From: Candidatus Treponema equifaecale
Lineage (GTDB): Bacteria; Spirochaetota; Spirochaetia; Treponematales; Treponemataceae
Direction: 5' to 3'
Assembly (NCBI GenBank): GCA_018064905.1
Contig: JAGHUJ010000029.1
Coordinates: forward strand, 1 to 41,288
Length of the DNA: 41,288 nucleotides
Part shown: positions 1 through 8,549 of the stretch, piece after piece
Layout: the number at the start of each line of letters is the position of its first letter
How positions within the stretch are numbered: position 1 is the first letter of the stretch
Program-made: the position numbers and the translations under genes
The notes under the pieces: model-generated
What the model was told of the DNA's origin: nothing
Database searches by the model: none
The model's input: only the letters and a program-made list of their open reading frames with translations

Positions 1-23
1 AACTAAGAGTTAAAATATATAGT

Positions 24-2387
24 ATGAGTGATTATCTTGACGCTACAAACGAAGAATTACTGAAAGACTACTTCTCAGAATCTGAACAGATGGTGGACAA
101 CCTTGAGAGCAATATTCTTGCTATCGAGACTGATCCAAACAACCACGACGCGATTGATGAAATCTTCCGTGCTGCCCATACGTTAAAAGGTAACTCGGCA
201 ACTGTTGAATTTTCAGAGATTGCTCACTTTGCTCACACAATGGAAGACCTTCTTGATGAGGTTCGTTCAGATCGTGTAAAAGTAACAGAAGATGTAGTAG
301 ATACTCTTTTGAAAGCTCTTGACGTAATCAAGGCCATGCTTGAAGCCAGAACCAACGGTTCGATTTACGAAGAAAGCACTGAAGAAATTTCAAATACAAT
401 TCGCGCTATGATCAGTGGAGGCGGTGCCGCACCGGCTGCAGCTCCTTCCGCTCCAAAACCAGCCGCTGCACCAGCTCCTGCTGCCGCATCTGCTTCATCA
501 GGCTCTGTAAAGGTTGACCTTTCAGAATACGAGCTTCTTGAACTTAAACAGGGTTGCGCACCAGATCAGAAGCTTTGGTCAGTTACTGTTGAATTTGACG
601 AATCAAACCCAATGAACAGTGTTGGTGGTATTCAGGTATTTGCCGCACTCAAAGCTTGTGGTACAGTTCTTAAGACTGTTCCAGACTTTGATGCCCTTTA
701 CGAAGATGAATTCCACAAGAATGTAGTATATTATGTTGCTACAGCAAACTCAGGCGAACAGCTTGAAGACACTGCATTCCTTGATGACGTAACTTTGAGT
801 ACTGATGCAAAATGTCTGGACAATGCCGTTGCAACTGATTCAGAATCAGCTGCCGCTCCAGCACCAGCTCCTGCCGCAGCACCTGTGGTAGAACAGAAGG
901 CTCCAGAGCCTGCTCCAGCACCAGCTCCTGCCGCAGAGGCTAAACCTGCTGCACCGGCAAAGGCTCCTGCAAAATCAGGTGCTCCAGCAAGCGGACACGC
1001 ACAGCAGAGTTCAATTCTCCGTGTAGACTCAAAACGAATCGACTACCTCTTGAACCTTGTTTCGGAAACTGTAATTACAAAGGCTTCTTTCAACCAGAGC
1101 CAGCAGCATTTTGCAGATATGCTTATTCAGTTCCAGACATTGGATTCATCATACAAGGAAAAAATCCGCCGTATGTTCGAACAGCTTCCTCAGTATCTTG
1201 AGGAAATCCAGAACGGTGTTGCTGTTAAGGACATCAAGGCAAATATCCTTAATGAATTCGGTGATATTTCAAACTTCTTCGATGCGTTTGAAACACACTT
1301 CAAGGATCTTAACTCTAAGTTCCATTCTGCTACACAGAACCTGGGCCGCATCACTGGTGAGCTTCAGGAAGGCGTAATGAAAATTCGAATGGTTCCTATC
1401 AGTCAGATCTTTGACCGTTTCCCTCGTGTTGTCCGCGATTTGCAGAAAGACCTTGGAAAGAAAGTTAACCTCCTCATTGAAGGTGAAGAGACAGAACTTG
1501 ACAAGACAGTAATTGATGATCTTATGGATCCAATCATGCACTGTGTACGCAACTCTGTTGACCACGGTATCGAATCTCCAGAAAAGCGTAAGGCTGCTGG
1601 AAAAGACGAGACTGGTACAGTTCTCCTCAAAGCTGCCAACGAAGGTAACATGATTGTTATCGATGTTGTAGATGATGGTGGCGGTATCAACGTAGAAAAG
1701 GTAAAGGCTAAGGCTATTGACCGTGGTCTTATCCATCCAAATAAAGTTCTCAGTGACCAGGAAGCTGCACAGCTTATCTTCATGCCTGGTTTCTCTACAG
1801 CAGAAAAGATCACAAACGTTTCAGGACGCGGTGTAGGTCTTGATGTTGTTAAGACAATGATTGACAAGCTCAACGGTACAGTAAACGTAACTACTGAACC
1901 AGGTAAGGGTTCTAAGTTCAGTATCAGACTTCCTCTTACACTTGCCATCATTCAGGGACTTTTGGTACGCGTTGGAAGAGAAACATACTCAATTCCAATC
2001 GCTTCAGTTATTGAAAGCGTTCGCGTAAAGAAATCTGAAATCAATACAATCGACAATTACGAAGTTTTGAATGTTCGAAACGAAGTAATCAGCGTTCTTC
2101 GCCTGAGCCGATTGTTCAATATCAGAACTACTGATGAAGGCGACTACTGCTTCGTAGTAATCGTTGGTTCACAGGACAAGAAGATTGGTGTAATGGTAGA
2201 CAACCTTATCGGCGAAGAGGATGTCGTAATTAAGCCATTGCGCGATCAGTTCACTCAGTCACCAGGTATTGCTGGTGCATCTATCCTTGGTGATGGTTCG
2301 GTTTCACTTATCATTGATGTTACACAGCTTCTTGAGCTTGGTGTTCGTCAGGAAATCGAAGCTCGTCAAGAGAATGGAAATTTTTAG
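24..2387 (+). CDS. cheA: Chemotaxis histidine kinase CheA
   Basis: Central histidine kinase of chemotaxis: it autophosphorylates in response to receptor arrays and passes phosphate to CheY. The N-terminal Hpt (P1) domain has the motif FRAAHTLKGNSA, with phospho-acceptor His at about residue 52. Alanine/proline-rich linkers at about 133-165 and 275-330 flank a P2-like response-regulator docking domain. A long P3 dimerisation region follows (about 335-470), then the P4 kinase with N-box (HCVRNSVDHGIE), G1 (DDGGGIN) and G2 (GRGVGLDVV) motifs, and a C-terminal CheW-like P5 domain. The P3 region looks longer than in enteric CheA; an atypical P3 is known for Treponema denticola. It is first of four tightly spaced che genes. 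The window starts 23 nt before the ATG, so the promoter is not visible, and no strong Shine-Dalgarno precedes the start. Confidence 0.97.
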   Translation: MSDYLDATNEELLKDYFSESEQMVDNLESNILAIETDPNNHDAIDEIFRAAHTLKGNSATVEFSEIAHFAHTMEDLLDEVRSDRVKVTEDVVDTLLKALDVIKAMLEARTNGSIYEESTEEISNTIRAMISGGGAAPAAAPSAPKPAAAPAPAAASASSGSVKVDLSEYELLELKQGCAPDQKLWSVTVEFDESNPMNSVGGIQVFAALKACGTVLKTVPDFDALYEDEFHKNVVYYVATANSGEQLEDTAFLDDVTLSTDAKCLDNAVATDSESAAAPAPAPAAAPVVEQKAPEPAPAPAPAAEAKPAAPAKAPAKSGAPASGHAQQSSILRVDSKRIDYLLNLVSETVITKASFNQSQQHFADMLIQFQTLDSSYKEKIRRMFEQLPQYLEEIQNGVAVKDIKANILNEFGDISNFFDAFETHFKDLNSKFHSATQNLGRITGELQEGVMKIRMVPISQIFDRFPRVVRDLQKDLGKKVNLLIEGEETELDKTVIDDLMDPIMHCVRNSVDHGIESPEKRKAAGKDETGTVLLKAANEGNMIVIDVVDDGGGINVEKVKAKAIDRGLIHPNKVLSDQEAAQLIFMPGFSTAEKITNVSGRGVGLDVVKTMIDKLNGTVNVTTEPGKGSKFSIRLPLTLAIIQGLLVRVGRETYSIPIASVIESVRVKKSEINTIDNYEVLNVRNEVISVLRLSRLFNIRTTDEGDYCFVVIVGSQDKKIGVMVDNLIGEEDVVIKPLRDQFTQSPGIAGASILGDGSVSLIIDVTQLLELGVRQEIEARQENGNF

Positions 2388-2405
2388 TGAGTAAAGGGGA
2401 AGATT

Positions 2406-3824
2406 ATGGAAGCTGCAACAAATGAAAAGCCAACAATCAACTCTGTATTAAAAGAAAGTCTTGGAAATCTCCAGAGCTTCGCCGGTCCTGATGCTGCTGA
2501 TGGAGCTGTTCAGGAAAAGAAAGACAACATGGTAGTCGTAGACTACAAAATGGTAACTTTCTCTTTGGCTGGAAAAGACTACGCTATTGATATTATGAAG
2601 GTAAAGGAAATTGCGAAAGCAGGTCGTTTTACTTACGTTCCAAATACTTTGCCTTTCGTTCTTGGTGTATATAACCTTCGTGGTGAAATTATTCCAATCA
2701 TCGACTTGCGTCTGTTCTTCAATATTGATATGCCGGAACGTGAAGTTGACGCCGTGGAGAATATGCTTATCGTTACAATCGGCGAGCAGACTTTCGGTGT
2801 TGTTGTTGATGAAATTGATAAAGTAGTTGGTATTCAGAAGTCAACTATTAATCCACCACATCCTTTGTTCGGTGATATCAACATCAAATATATTCAGGGT
2901 GTAGTAGAAGTTAACAACAGACTGTACATCCTTTTGGACATTGAAAGAATCTTTGGTTCAAAAGCTGACAACAAAGCTGCTGAAGCTGAAGTTGTAAAGA
3001 ACATGTCTGCAAGAATGAATATGCCAGGTGCTGGTGCTCCTGCTAAGAAAGTAGAAAAGAAACCAGCAGCTCCTGCTGCTCCAGAAAAAGTAGACTATTC
3101 ATTCGTTGTTGATTCACTTTCATCAATGAGAAAATTCAATGCATCTCCTTTGAATGACAAATGGATGCAGATTCGTTACAAGGAATGGGAAAAAGAAAGA
3201 GGAAAGGATAAAACTCAGCTTCAGGATGCTGGAGATGCAGAAGCATTCCTCAAATCATTCTTCTCTCCATGCAACGGAACATGGTGGACAAAAGAATATG
3301 CAGATGCTGTCTACAAGGCACTTCCAGATAATACTGCTAAGCAGATTGTTGTATGGAATCCAGGTTGTGGAAAAGGCTGCGAAACTTATTCTATTGCCTG
3401 CTTGCTCAGAAAGCGTTATCCAGAAGCAAAAATTAGAATTTATGCACATGAAGTTGATCTTCTTGCAATTTCTAATGCACCGCTTCTTTCTGTACCTGCT
3501 GATGTTGCAAACGGCTGGTATGCTCCATATATCACAAAGAAAGCAAATGGTGACTTTACATTTACTTCTGATGTTCGTGATAGTATAATGTTTGAATACC
3601 ATGACTGTGCAAATACAAATGCTTTGCCAGCTTGTGATATTATTTTTGCACGTGATGTGCTTTCGTTCCTTCCTGCAGCTTCACAGCAGACAATTTCTGC
3701 TGATTTTGCTGAAAAGTTGAAGGGAAATGGTATTGTAGTCCTTGGTCAGAACGAATCATTGGAAGGCAATGCTGCTTGGTCCGCAAAAACTGTTGGGTCA
3801 ATCACAATTTTCGAAAAAAAATAA
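2406..3824 (+). CDS. cheW: CheW-CheR-like fusion chemotaxis protein
   Basis: Adaptor that couples CheA to receptors, fused to a methyltransferase-like domain. Residues about 45-190 form a CheW domain (motifs FVLGVYNLRGEIIPIIDL and GVVVDEIDKVVGI). A Lys/Ala/Pro-rich linker (about 200-230) leads to a C-terminal CheR-like SAM-dependent methyltransferase fold. Its motif I region reads NPGCGKGCETYSIACLL, where ordinary CheR has STGEEPYSIAM-like sequence. A later motif is FARDVLSFLP in place of the usual CRNVLIYF. Such CheW-CheR-like fusions are described in Treponema, where the CheR-like part is thought to have a structural role in the array. The altered motifs make catalysis uncertain; that is inference. 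A GGGGA Shine-Dalgarno sits just upstream, 18 nt after cheA. Confidence 0.95.
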   Translation: MEAATNEKPTINSVLKESLGNLQSFAGPDAADGAVQEKKDNMVVVDYKMVTFSLAGKDYAIDIMKVKEIAKAGRFTYVPNTLPFVLGVYNLRGEIIPIIDLRLFFNIDMPEREVDAVENMLIVTIGEQTFGVVVDEIDKVVGIQKSTINPPHPLFGDINIKYIQGVVEVNNRLYILLDIERIFGSKADNKAAEAEVVKNMSARMNMPGAGAPAKKVEKKPAAPAAPEKVDYSFVVDSLSSMRKFNASPLNDKWMQIRYKEWEKERGKDKTQLQDAGDAEAFLKSFFSPCNGTWWTKEYADAVYKALPDNTAKQIVVWNPGCGKGCETYSIACLLRKRYPEAKIRIYAHEVDLLAISNAPLLSVPADVANGWYAPYITKKANGDFTFTSDVRDSIMFEYHDCANTNALPACDIIFARDVLSFLPAASQQTISADFAEKLKGNGIVVLGQNESLEGNAAWSAKTVGSITIFEKK

Positions 3825-3840
3825 TTAGGAGTAAAAACTC

Positions 3841-4326
3841 ATGAGAGTAGAGTGCATTAACCCATTTGTTGAAACTTCGTATCAGGTTTTGAAAGAAGTT
3901 CTTGGTGGTGCAACTGTTACACGCGGTGACTTGTATCTTAAGTCTACAGCTATGCCAGTAATGGGCGTTGCAGCACTCGTTGGTCTTGCCGGTGATGTAG
4001 AAGGTCGTGTTCTTTTTGATATGACTTTTGAAACAGCTTTGAACATTGCATCAAAGATGAACGGCGAACAGCTCACAAAATTTGATGATTTGGCTAAGGC
4101 TACAATCAGCGAACTTGCAAACTTGATCACTGCTCAGGCTGTAACAAAGCTTCATGAGCTTGGTTTTAAATTTGACCTTACACCACCTGCACTTTTTGCT
4201 GGTGAGAAAATGGAAATTGCTGCCCTTGGTGGTAGCTCTGCAAACAGTGTTGAGGCACTTATTGTTCCTCTTATCACTGAATGTGGTAAAATCGAAGTTA
4301 ACGTCGCAATTCGCGAACGCATGTAA
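3841..4326 (+). CDS. cheX: CheY-P phosphatase CheX
   Basis: CheX dephosphorylates CheY-P and resets the chemotaxis signal; spirochetes use it in place of CheZ. The 161-residue length matches the family. The catalytic Glu-x-x-Asn pair is visible in TISELANLITAQ (Glu91, Asn94), on the long helix expected for the CheC/CheX/FliY fold. The first strand region begins MRVECINPFVETSYQVLKEV, typical of CheX N-termini. An AGGAG Shine-Dalgarno precedes the ATG. The gene lies 16 nt after cheW-cheR and 18 nt before cheY, so the three are almost certainly co-transcribed. Confidence 0.95.
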   Translation: MRVECINPFVETSYQVLKEVLGGATVTRGDLYLKSTAMPVMGVAALVGLAGDVEGRVLFDMTFETALNIASKMNGEQLTKFDDLAKATISELANLITAQAVTKLHELGFKFDLTPPALFAGEKMEIAALGGSSANSVEALIVPLITECGKIEVNVAIRERM

Positions 4327-4344
4327 AATAAGGAGTGGTAGATT

Positions 4345-4779
4345 ATGAAAACTAAAGAAGATTTCCCTTCAATTAACCAGCGTCCGCCAGAGGGAATCAA
4401 CGCTGACGGAACAAAGATTCGTGTTCTCGTAGTAGACGATTCTATGTTCGTTGCTAAACAGCTTGGCCAGATTCTTACAAGTGAAGGCTATGAAGTTGTT
4501 GCAACTGCTGTAGATGGAAAAGACGGTGTTGATAAATACAAGGAACTTTGTCCTAATGTTGACCTCGTAACAATGGATATCACTATGCCACGCATGGATG
4601 GTATCACAGCACTTGAACAGATTATGGCTTTTGACAAGAATGCAAAGGTTATCATGGTTTCAGCTCTTGGTAAGGAAGAATTGGTTAAGAAATCACTTCT
4701 TCTCGGTGCTAAGAACTACATCGTAAAACCATTGGATCGCAAGAAGGTTCTTGAAAGAATCTCTGCAGCATTCAAATAA
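4345..4779 (+). CDS. cheY: Chemotaxis response regulator CheY
   Basis: Single-domain response regulator that carries phosphate from CheA to the flagellar switch. It has the acidic pocket Asp31-Asp32 (VLVVDDSMF), the phosphorylation site Asp78 (LVTMDITMPRMDG), the switch Ser106 (IMVSALG) and the conserved Lys128 (YIVKPL). About 24 residues precede the receiver domain, a longer N-terminus than in E. coli CheY. An AGGAG Shine-Dalgarno supports the start. It is last in the operon and is followed by a strong intrinsic terminator. Confidence 0.97.
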   Translation: MKTKEDFPSINQRPPEGINADGTKIRVLVVDDSMFVAKQLGQILTSEGYEVVATAVDGKDGVDKYKELCPNVDLVTMDITMPRMDGITALEQIMAFDKNAKVIMVSALGKEELVKKSLLLGAKNYIVKPLDRKKVLERISAAFK

Positions 4780-4800
4780 TAGCTGATTTGCTTCAGTCCG

Positions 4801-4834
4801 AACTGGTACACGTTGTTGTGCCGGTTTTTTTTAT
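4801..4834 (+). terminator. Intrinsic terminator of the che operon
   Basis: A 10-bp stem (AACTGGTACA paired with TGTGCCGGTT, two G-T wobbles) with loop CGTTGT is followed directly by eight T. It lies 22 nt after the cheY stop and just before the queD promoter. Confidence 0.85.
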
Positions 4835-4868
4835 TTTTAGACTTGTTTTCTTTACTCTCTGTTTCTGA

Positions 4869-4874
4869 TATAAT
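4869..4874 (+). promoter_or_regulatory. Probable -10 box of queD (near-leaderless transcript)
   Basis: A perfect TATAAT ends 9 nt before the queD ATG, so a normal start point would fall 0-4 nt before the start codon. No Shine-Dalgarno is visible and no convincing -35 box stands at the right distance. Confidence 0.5.
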
Positions 4875-4883
4875 CTATGAACT

Positions 4884-5270
4884 ATGTATCAGGTTAGAGT
4901 TGAAACATCTTTTGCCGCAGCTCATTTTCTCAGGGATTATCACGGTAAGTGTGAGAATCTTCATGGACACAACTACAAGGTTTATGTTCATGTGCAGGGA
5001 AACAAATTGGATGAGGGCGGAATGCTTTTGGACTTCACTATTCTAAAAAAGGCGCTCAAGTCTGTATGTGAGAAAATTGATCACACAAATTTGAATGATC
5101 TGGCATTTTTTGATCAGAATCCCAGTGCAGAAAGAATTGCAACTTACATCTACAATCAGCTGGTGGAGCAGATTCCTTCGCTAAAAAAACAGAATGAAGA
5201 AGATGCTCACATTCATGCTGTGGATGTTTTTGAAACCGATACCAACAGAGCAAGATATTTGCCGGAATAA
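4884..5270 (+). CDS. queD: 6-carboxy-tetrahydropterin synthase QueD
   Basis: Enzyme of the PTPS/QueD family, which makes 6-carboxy-5,6,7,8-tetrahydropterin from dihydroneopterin triphosphate in queuosine/7-deazaguanine biosynthesis. The 128-residue length is usual. Zinc ligands are His14 (SFAAAHFL) and the His27-Gly-His29 pair in ENLHGHNYKV, and the catalytic Cys is Cys23 (HGKCENLHGH). DHTNLNDL and the C-terminal VDVFETDTNRARY are also family-like. No other queuosine genes are in the window. It is a stand-alone gene between the che terminator and a structured repeat; translation probably starts on a leaderless or very short-leader mRNA. Confidence 0.9.
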   Translation: MYQVRVETSFAAAHFLRDYHGKCENLHGHNYKVYVHVQGNKLDEGGMLLDFTILKKALKSVCEKIDHTNLNDLAFFDQNPSAERIATYIYNQLVEQIPSLKKQNEEDAHIHAVDVFETDTNRARYLPE

Positions 5271-5276
5271 CTAAAC

Positions 5277-5366
5277 GGGGCAGGGATTGTAAGGGCGCGT
5301 AGCGTTGGCACAGCCAATGAAGCGAAAGCGGAACCCTGAAAAGCCCGGTGGCAGAGCCAGCCCCCC
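5277..5366. repeat. Structured intergenic repeat, family 1, copy A
   Basis: Bounded by GGGGC (5277-5281) and GCCCC (5360-5364). Inside, CAGGG pairs with CCCTG, and TTGGC-ACA-GCCAA forms a hairpin. It shares GCAGGGATTG and GGAACCCTGAAAAGCCCG blocks with the copy near 18505-18598, and looser blocks with the copies at 21.8 and 39.9 kb. The ORF-track start at 5305 lies inside this element. Confidence 0.7.
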
Positions 5367-5379
5367 ATTTGGAGACAAT

Positions 5380-6981
5380 ATGAAAAAAATTTCAGTTCTT
5401 GATTCAACTTTAAGAGACGGTTCTCAGGGCGAGGGCATCAGTTACTCGGTTCAGGACAAAATCAATATTGTAAAAGCCCTGGATGAACTTGGTGTAACCT
5501 ATATTGAGGCTGGAAATCCAGGTTCAAATCCAAAGGACATGGAATTTTTTGCAGAGGCAAAGAAGCTGAAATTACAGCATTCAAAACTGGTGGCTTTTGG
5601 TTCAACTCGTCGCAAGGGAATTAAATGTGCTGAGGACGCAAACCTCCAGAGCCTGCTTGCCGCTGAAACTGATGTTGTCTGCATTTTTGGTAAGACCTGG
5701 GATTTTCAGGTAACGGAAATCATTCACGCAACTTTGGAAGAAAATCTTGAAATGATTAGAGAAACTGTTGCCTTCCTGGTTGAAAACAAAAAAGAAGTAA
5801 TTTTTGATGCTGAGCATTTCTTTACAGGTTATGCTGCAAATTCTGAATATGCGCTGAAATGTCTAGGTGCTGCTGTTGAAGGTGGTGCAAGTTGTCTGTG
5901 TCTTTGTGAGACTAAAGGTGGTGAAATGCCGATGCAGTGCTATGAGGCAACAAAAACTGTTGTGGAACGATTTGCCAAGAATGGGGAAGTTGTTGTTGGT
6001 GTTCATACACATAATGATACTGGTCTTGCTGTGGCAAATTCGCTGATGGCTGTGGAAGCCGGTGCTGCACATGTTCAGGGGGTTCTGCTTGGTTTTGGAG
6101 AACGTACCGGAAATGCAAATCTTAGCACAATCATTGCCGACCTTCAGCTTAAAATGGACTGCAACTGTATTCCTGAAGAAAATATGGTTAAGCTCACCCC
6201 AATCTGTAAGCGCGTGGCTGAGATCACAAATATTGCGCTGGATGCAGGTATGCCTTATGTTGGTGGAAGTGCTTTTGCTCACAAGGCTGGAATGCACATT
6301 GATGCTGTAATTAAGAATCCTTTTGCATACGAACACATCACTCCTGAGACTGTTGGAAACGAACGCGTGTTCCTTATGAGTGAAGTCGCTGGAAAGAGCA
6401 TGATTGTGGAGAAGGTTCAGAAATTTGACTCTTCGTTGAACAAAAATTCCCCTGTGGTTGCTGAAATCGTAAAAAAAGTTAAGGAACTTGAACATATCGG
6501 TTATCAGTTTGAGGGTGCCGATGCAAGCTTTGAAATTCTTGTTCGCAAGGCTATCGGTAAATATCAGCCATTCTTCAACCTGCATTATTACAAGACCAGC
6601 GGTGAATTTCCTAGATTTGCTGATGATCAGAGCGCATTTGCACAGTTTAAGATCGATGTTGATGGCAAGGTTGTTGTTTCCGCTGGTGACGGTGATGGTC
6701 CAGTAAATGCATTGGACGTCGCAATCAGAAATGCATTGGAGCAGTTCTATCCAAATGTGGCCCAGATTCATCTTACAGACTACAAAGTTCGTGTTCTTGA
6801 TGGAAAAGGGGCCACTGCAAGCCGTGTTCGCGTTCTCATTGAATCCAGCGATGGCGAATCTCATTGGGCTACTATGGGTGTTTCAAGTGACATTATCGAA
6901 GCTTCTTATCTTGCTTTGGTTGATTCTTTTGAATACAAACTTATCAAGGATCTGGAAAGAAAATTCGGAAAGCTGATCTAA
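5380..6981 (+). CDS. cimA: (R)-citramalate synthase
   Basis: Condenses acetyl-CoA with pyruvate to citramalate, the first step of a threonine-independent route to isoleucine. The N-terminal catalytic barrel (HMG-CoA lyase-like) begins LDSTLRDGSQGEGISYSVQDK and carries the metal-binding HxH (GVHTHNDTG). Extra-long length (533 aa) and the C-terminal LeuA allosteric domain (FKIDVDGKVVVSAGDGDGPVNALD) separate CimA from homocitrate and HMG enzymes. The track start at 5305 adds 25 basic, low-complexity residues encoded by an intergenic repeat. The ATG at 5380 has GGAGA at good spacing and begins exactly at the conserved domain, so I use it. LeuB, encoded 9 kb away, can act later in the same pathway. 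Confidence 0.92.
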   Translation: MKKISVLDSTLRDGSQGEGISYSVQDKINIVKALDELGVTYIEAGNPGSNPKDMEFFAEAKKLKLQHSKLVAFGSTRRKGIKCAEDANLQSLLAAETDVVCIFGKTWDFQVTEIIHATLEENLEMIRETVAFLVENKKEVIFDAEHFFTGYAANSEYALKCLGAAVEGGASCLCLCETKGGEMPMQCYEATKTVVERFAKNGEVVVGVHTHNDTGLAVANSLMAVEAGAAHVQGVLLGFGERTGNANLSTIIADLQLKMDCNCIPEENMVKLTPICKRVAEITNIALDAGMPYVGGSAFAHKAGMHIDAVIKNPFAYEHITPETVGNERVFLMSEVAGKSMIVEKVQKFDSSLNKNSPVVAEIVKKVKELEHIGYQFEGADASFEILVRKAIGKYQPFFNLHYYKTSGEFPRFADDQSAFAQFKIDVDGKVVVSAGDGDGPVNALDVAIRNALEQFYPNVAQIHLTDYKVRVLDGKGATASRVRVLIESSDGESHWATMGVSSDIIEASYLALVDSFEYKLIKDLERKFGKLI

Positions 6982-7006
6982 CTGATTTTTCAGTTTTAGA
7001 ATTTTT

Positions 7007-7035
7007 CGCCGTTCTCCCTGAATCTGGCGTTTTTT
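7007..7035 (+). terminator. Possible terminator of cimA
   Basis: CGCC (7007-7010) and GGCG (7026-7029) could form a short stem followed by six T. A second small hairpin (AACTGA/TCAGTT) overlaps the cimA stop codon. The stem is only 4 bp, so this is weak. The T run directly abuts the GGAGA of the next gene. Confidence 0.35.
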
Positions 7036-7045
7036 GGAGAATATC

Positions 7046-8431
7046 ATGTCAGAAGAAAAAATAGATGAAAGATTTTCAGGAATCATGGCTCAGTCCATTG
7101 TTTATATTTACAAATCCGTGTTCAAGGATTTTATTTACAAGCAAAGAGAAATGGAGCCTTTTTATGAGCAGATTGCTGAAATGGTTCCAGAAAACAAAGA
7201 TTTCTTTGTGAATTGGTTCAAAGGTTTTGTGGCAGTTGCCAGCTTTGATTTTGTTCAGGCAAAGGAATTATTTCTGGCAGGACTTTCTTCTGTGGATTTT
7301 AAGAGTGAATATGCTCCACAGTTTCTTCAGCAGGGCTTTGCACTGTTTATGTATGACGGCGACAGGGAAACTGCGCTTAAATTCTGGAATTGTGGTGTAG
7401 AAAATAAAATATTTGCCTTTTCTGCGGACAAGCTTTTTGCAGGTTCAAATGCCAAAGAACAGTTCTGGATTCAGTTTCCCCCAAAGATGTTTGTTGAAGA
7501 AGCAAAAGCCCAGGATCGTGTGATTTCAGATTATACGAAAGAAAATTTGAATGATTTGCAGAAGGCAATTGAGGACTGTGATTTTTCCAAATTCAAGAAG
7601 CTTTCTGAAACTGTTGATTTTGATACATGCAGAATTGATGATGTCACTCCGCTGTATTATGCGATTCAGAAAAAGGGTGTTGTTTCTGGCGGTGTGGAAA
7701 AATTCACTGAAAAGATGGTCATGTTCCGAACCCAGCAGGTGCTCAACTCAATAGATATGTCCAGACTTCCAATGGAAGCTCGTCAGGAGCAGTATCTTTC
7801 AATTGTGCATCAAATGAGGGTGACTTTTGAACTTTCTGGGCTTGCCCGTTTGATTTACATTGCTGGAAACGGAACAGAAGAAGAACAGAAGAAAAAATTA
7901 AGTGATATTGAAAAAATAATTGCTCTTTGTATTGAAAAAACTTCGGCTCCAGATGAATTTGTGAAGCAGATTGAAGGAAAGATGGGTGCAAATGCACTTC
8001 ATCTGGCTGCGGAATATGATGATGAAAAGACATTGACTGCACTTTTGAACAAAGGTTGTGATGCCCAAAAGATCATTGGTCATGCTGATTTTGGAATGAA
8101 GTATTCTGACGGAAGCACTGTAGCTACAAGTGTTCCAAATTCCCTGGTGTACCGTTTAATCAGCTTTAAGTCCTGGAACTGTCTTAAGCTTTATCTTTCT
8201 GAATTCAACGGTCTGGTTGGAAAAACCATGACTGAGAAAAGTGACAAGTGTAACATCACTCCGCTGGTTTATTTTATTCTGAACACGATTTACACAGCAA
8301 TGACCGAAGATGACTTTAACAAGAATAAGGAACTGGTGGACGGTTTTATTCCATTGTTCGTGAATTGCGGAGCTGTTCTTGATGAAAATACTGCTTTTGG
8401 AACTGCTAAAGCTCTTCTTGGAATGAAATAA
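7046..8431 (+). CDS. Ankyrin-repeat-like protein of unknown function
   Basis: No firm family assignment. The 461-residue product has no signal peptide or membrane segment and should be cytoplasmic. The N-terminal half is helical and acidic. Two stretches resemble ankyrin repeats: DVTPLYYAIQKKG near residue 210 and NALHLAAEYDDEKTLTALLN near residue 320. The latter has the TPLHxAA-type signature and a following ALLNKGCDA helix. Ankyrin repeats usually mediate protein binding; no enzymatic motif is visible. The track start at 7034 is a TTG lying within the Shine-Dalgarno region; the ATG at 7046, with GGAGA 5 nt upstream, is the better start. The gene lies close behind cimA, but no functional link is evident. 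Confidence 0.6.
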   Translation: MSEEKIDERFSGIMAQSIVYIYKSVFKDFIYKQREMEPFYEQIAEMVPENKDFFVNWFKGFVAVASFDFVQAKELFLAGLSSVDFKSEYAPQFLQQGFALFMYDGDRETALKFWNCGVENKIFAFSADKLFAGSNAKEQFWIQFPPKMFVEEAKAQDRVISDYTKENLNDLQKAIEDCDFSKFKKLSETVDFDTCRIDDVTPLYYAIQKKGVVSGGVEKFTEKMVMFRTQQVLNSIDMSRLPMEARQEQYLSIVHQMRVTFELSGLARLIYIAGNGTEEEQKKKLSDIEKIIALCIEKTSAPDEFVKQIEGKMGANALHLAAEYDDEKTLTALLNKGCDAQKIIGHADFGMKYSDGSTVATSVPNSLVYRLISFKSWNCLKLYLSEFNGLVGKTMTEKSDKCNITPLVYFILNTIYTAMTEDDFNKNKELVDGFIPLFVNCGAVLDENTAFGTAKALLGMK

Positions 8432-8502
8432 AAAACAAATTTATTTGAATGGTGCTCGTGAAGAAAATTTTACTTGCCGTTTGAAACTTTTATTATTATA
8501 TT

Positions 8503-8531
8503 TTGTTTATTCAGTATAAGACAAATATAAT
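8503..8531 (+). promoter_or_regulatory. Probable sigma-70 promoter of the alarmone synthetase gene
   Basis: TTGTTT (8503-8508), a 17-nt spacer, then a perfect TATAAT (8526-8531). A GGAG Shine-Dalgarno at 8539-8542 and the TTG start at 8550 follow. Confidence 0.6.
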
Positions 8532-8549
8532 TTTAATTGGAGCACTGTT

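Noticed and set aside
1403-1951. 182-aa minus-strand ORF
   Set aside because: Antisense shadow of the CheA kinase domain, low-complexity Ser/Thr-rich translation.
4813-5046. 77-aa ORF overlapping queD
   Set aside because: Starts inside the che terminator and runs in another frame of queD; no ribosome-binding site.
5863-6864. 333-aa minus-strand ORF
   Set aside because: Lies wholly within cimA on the opposite strand, has no recognisable domain, and is a codon-bias shadow.
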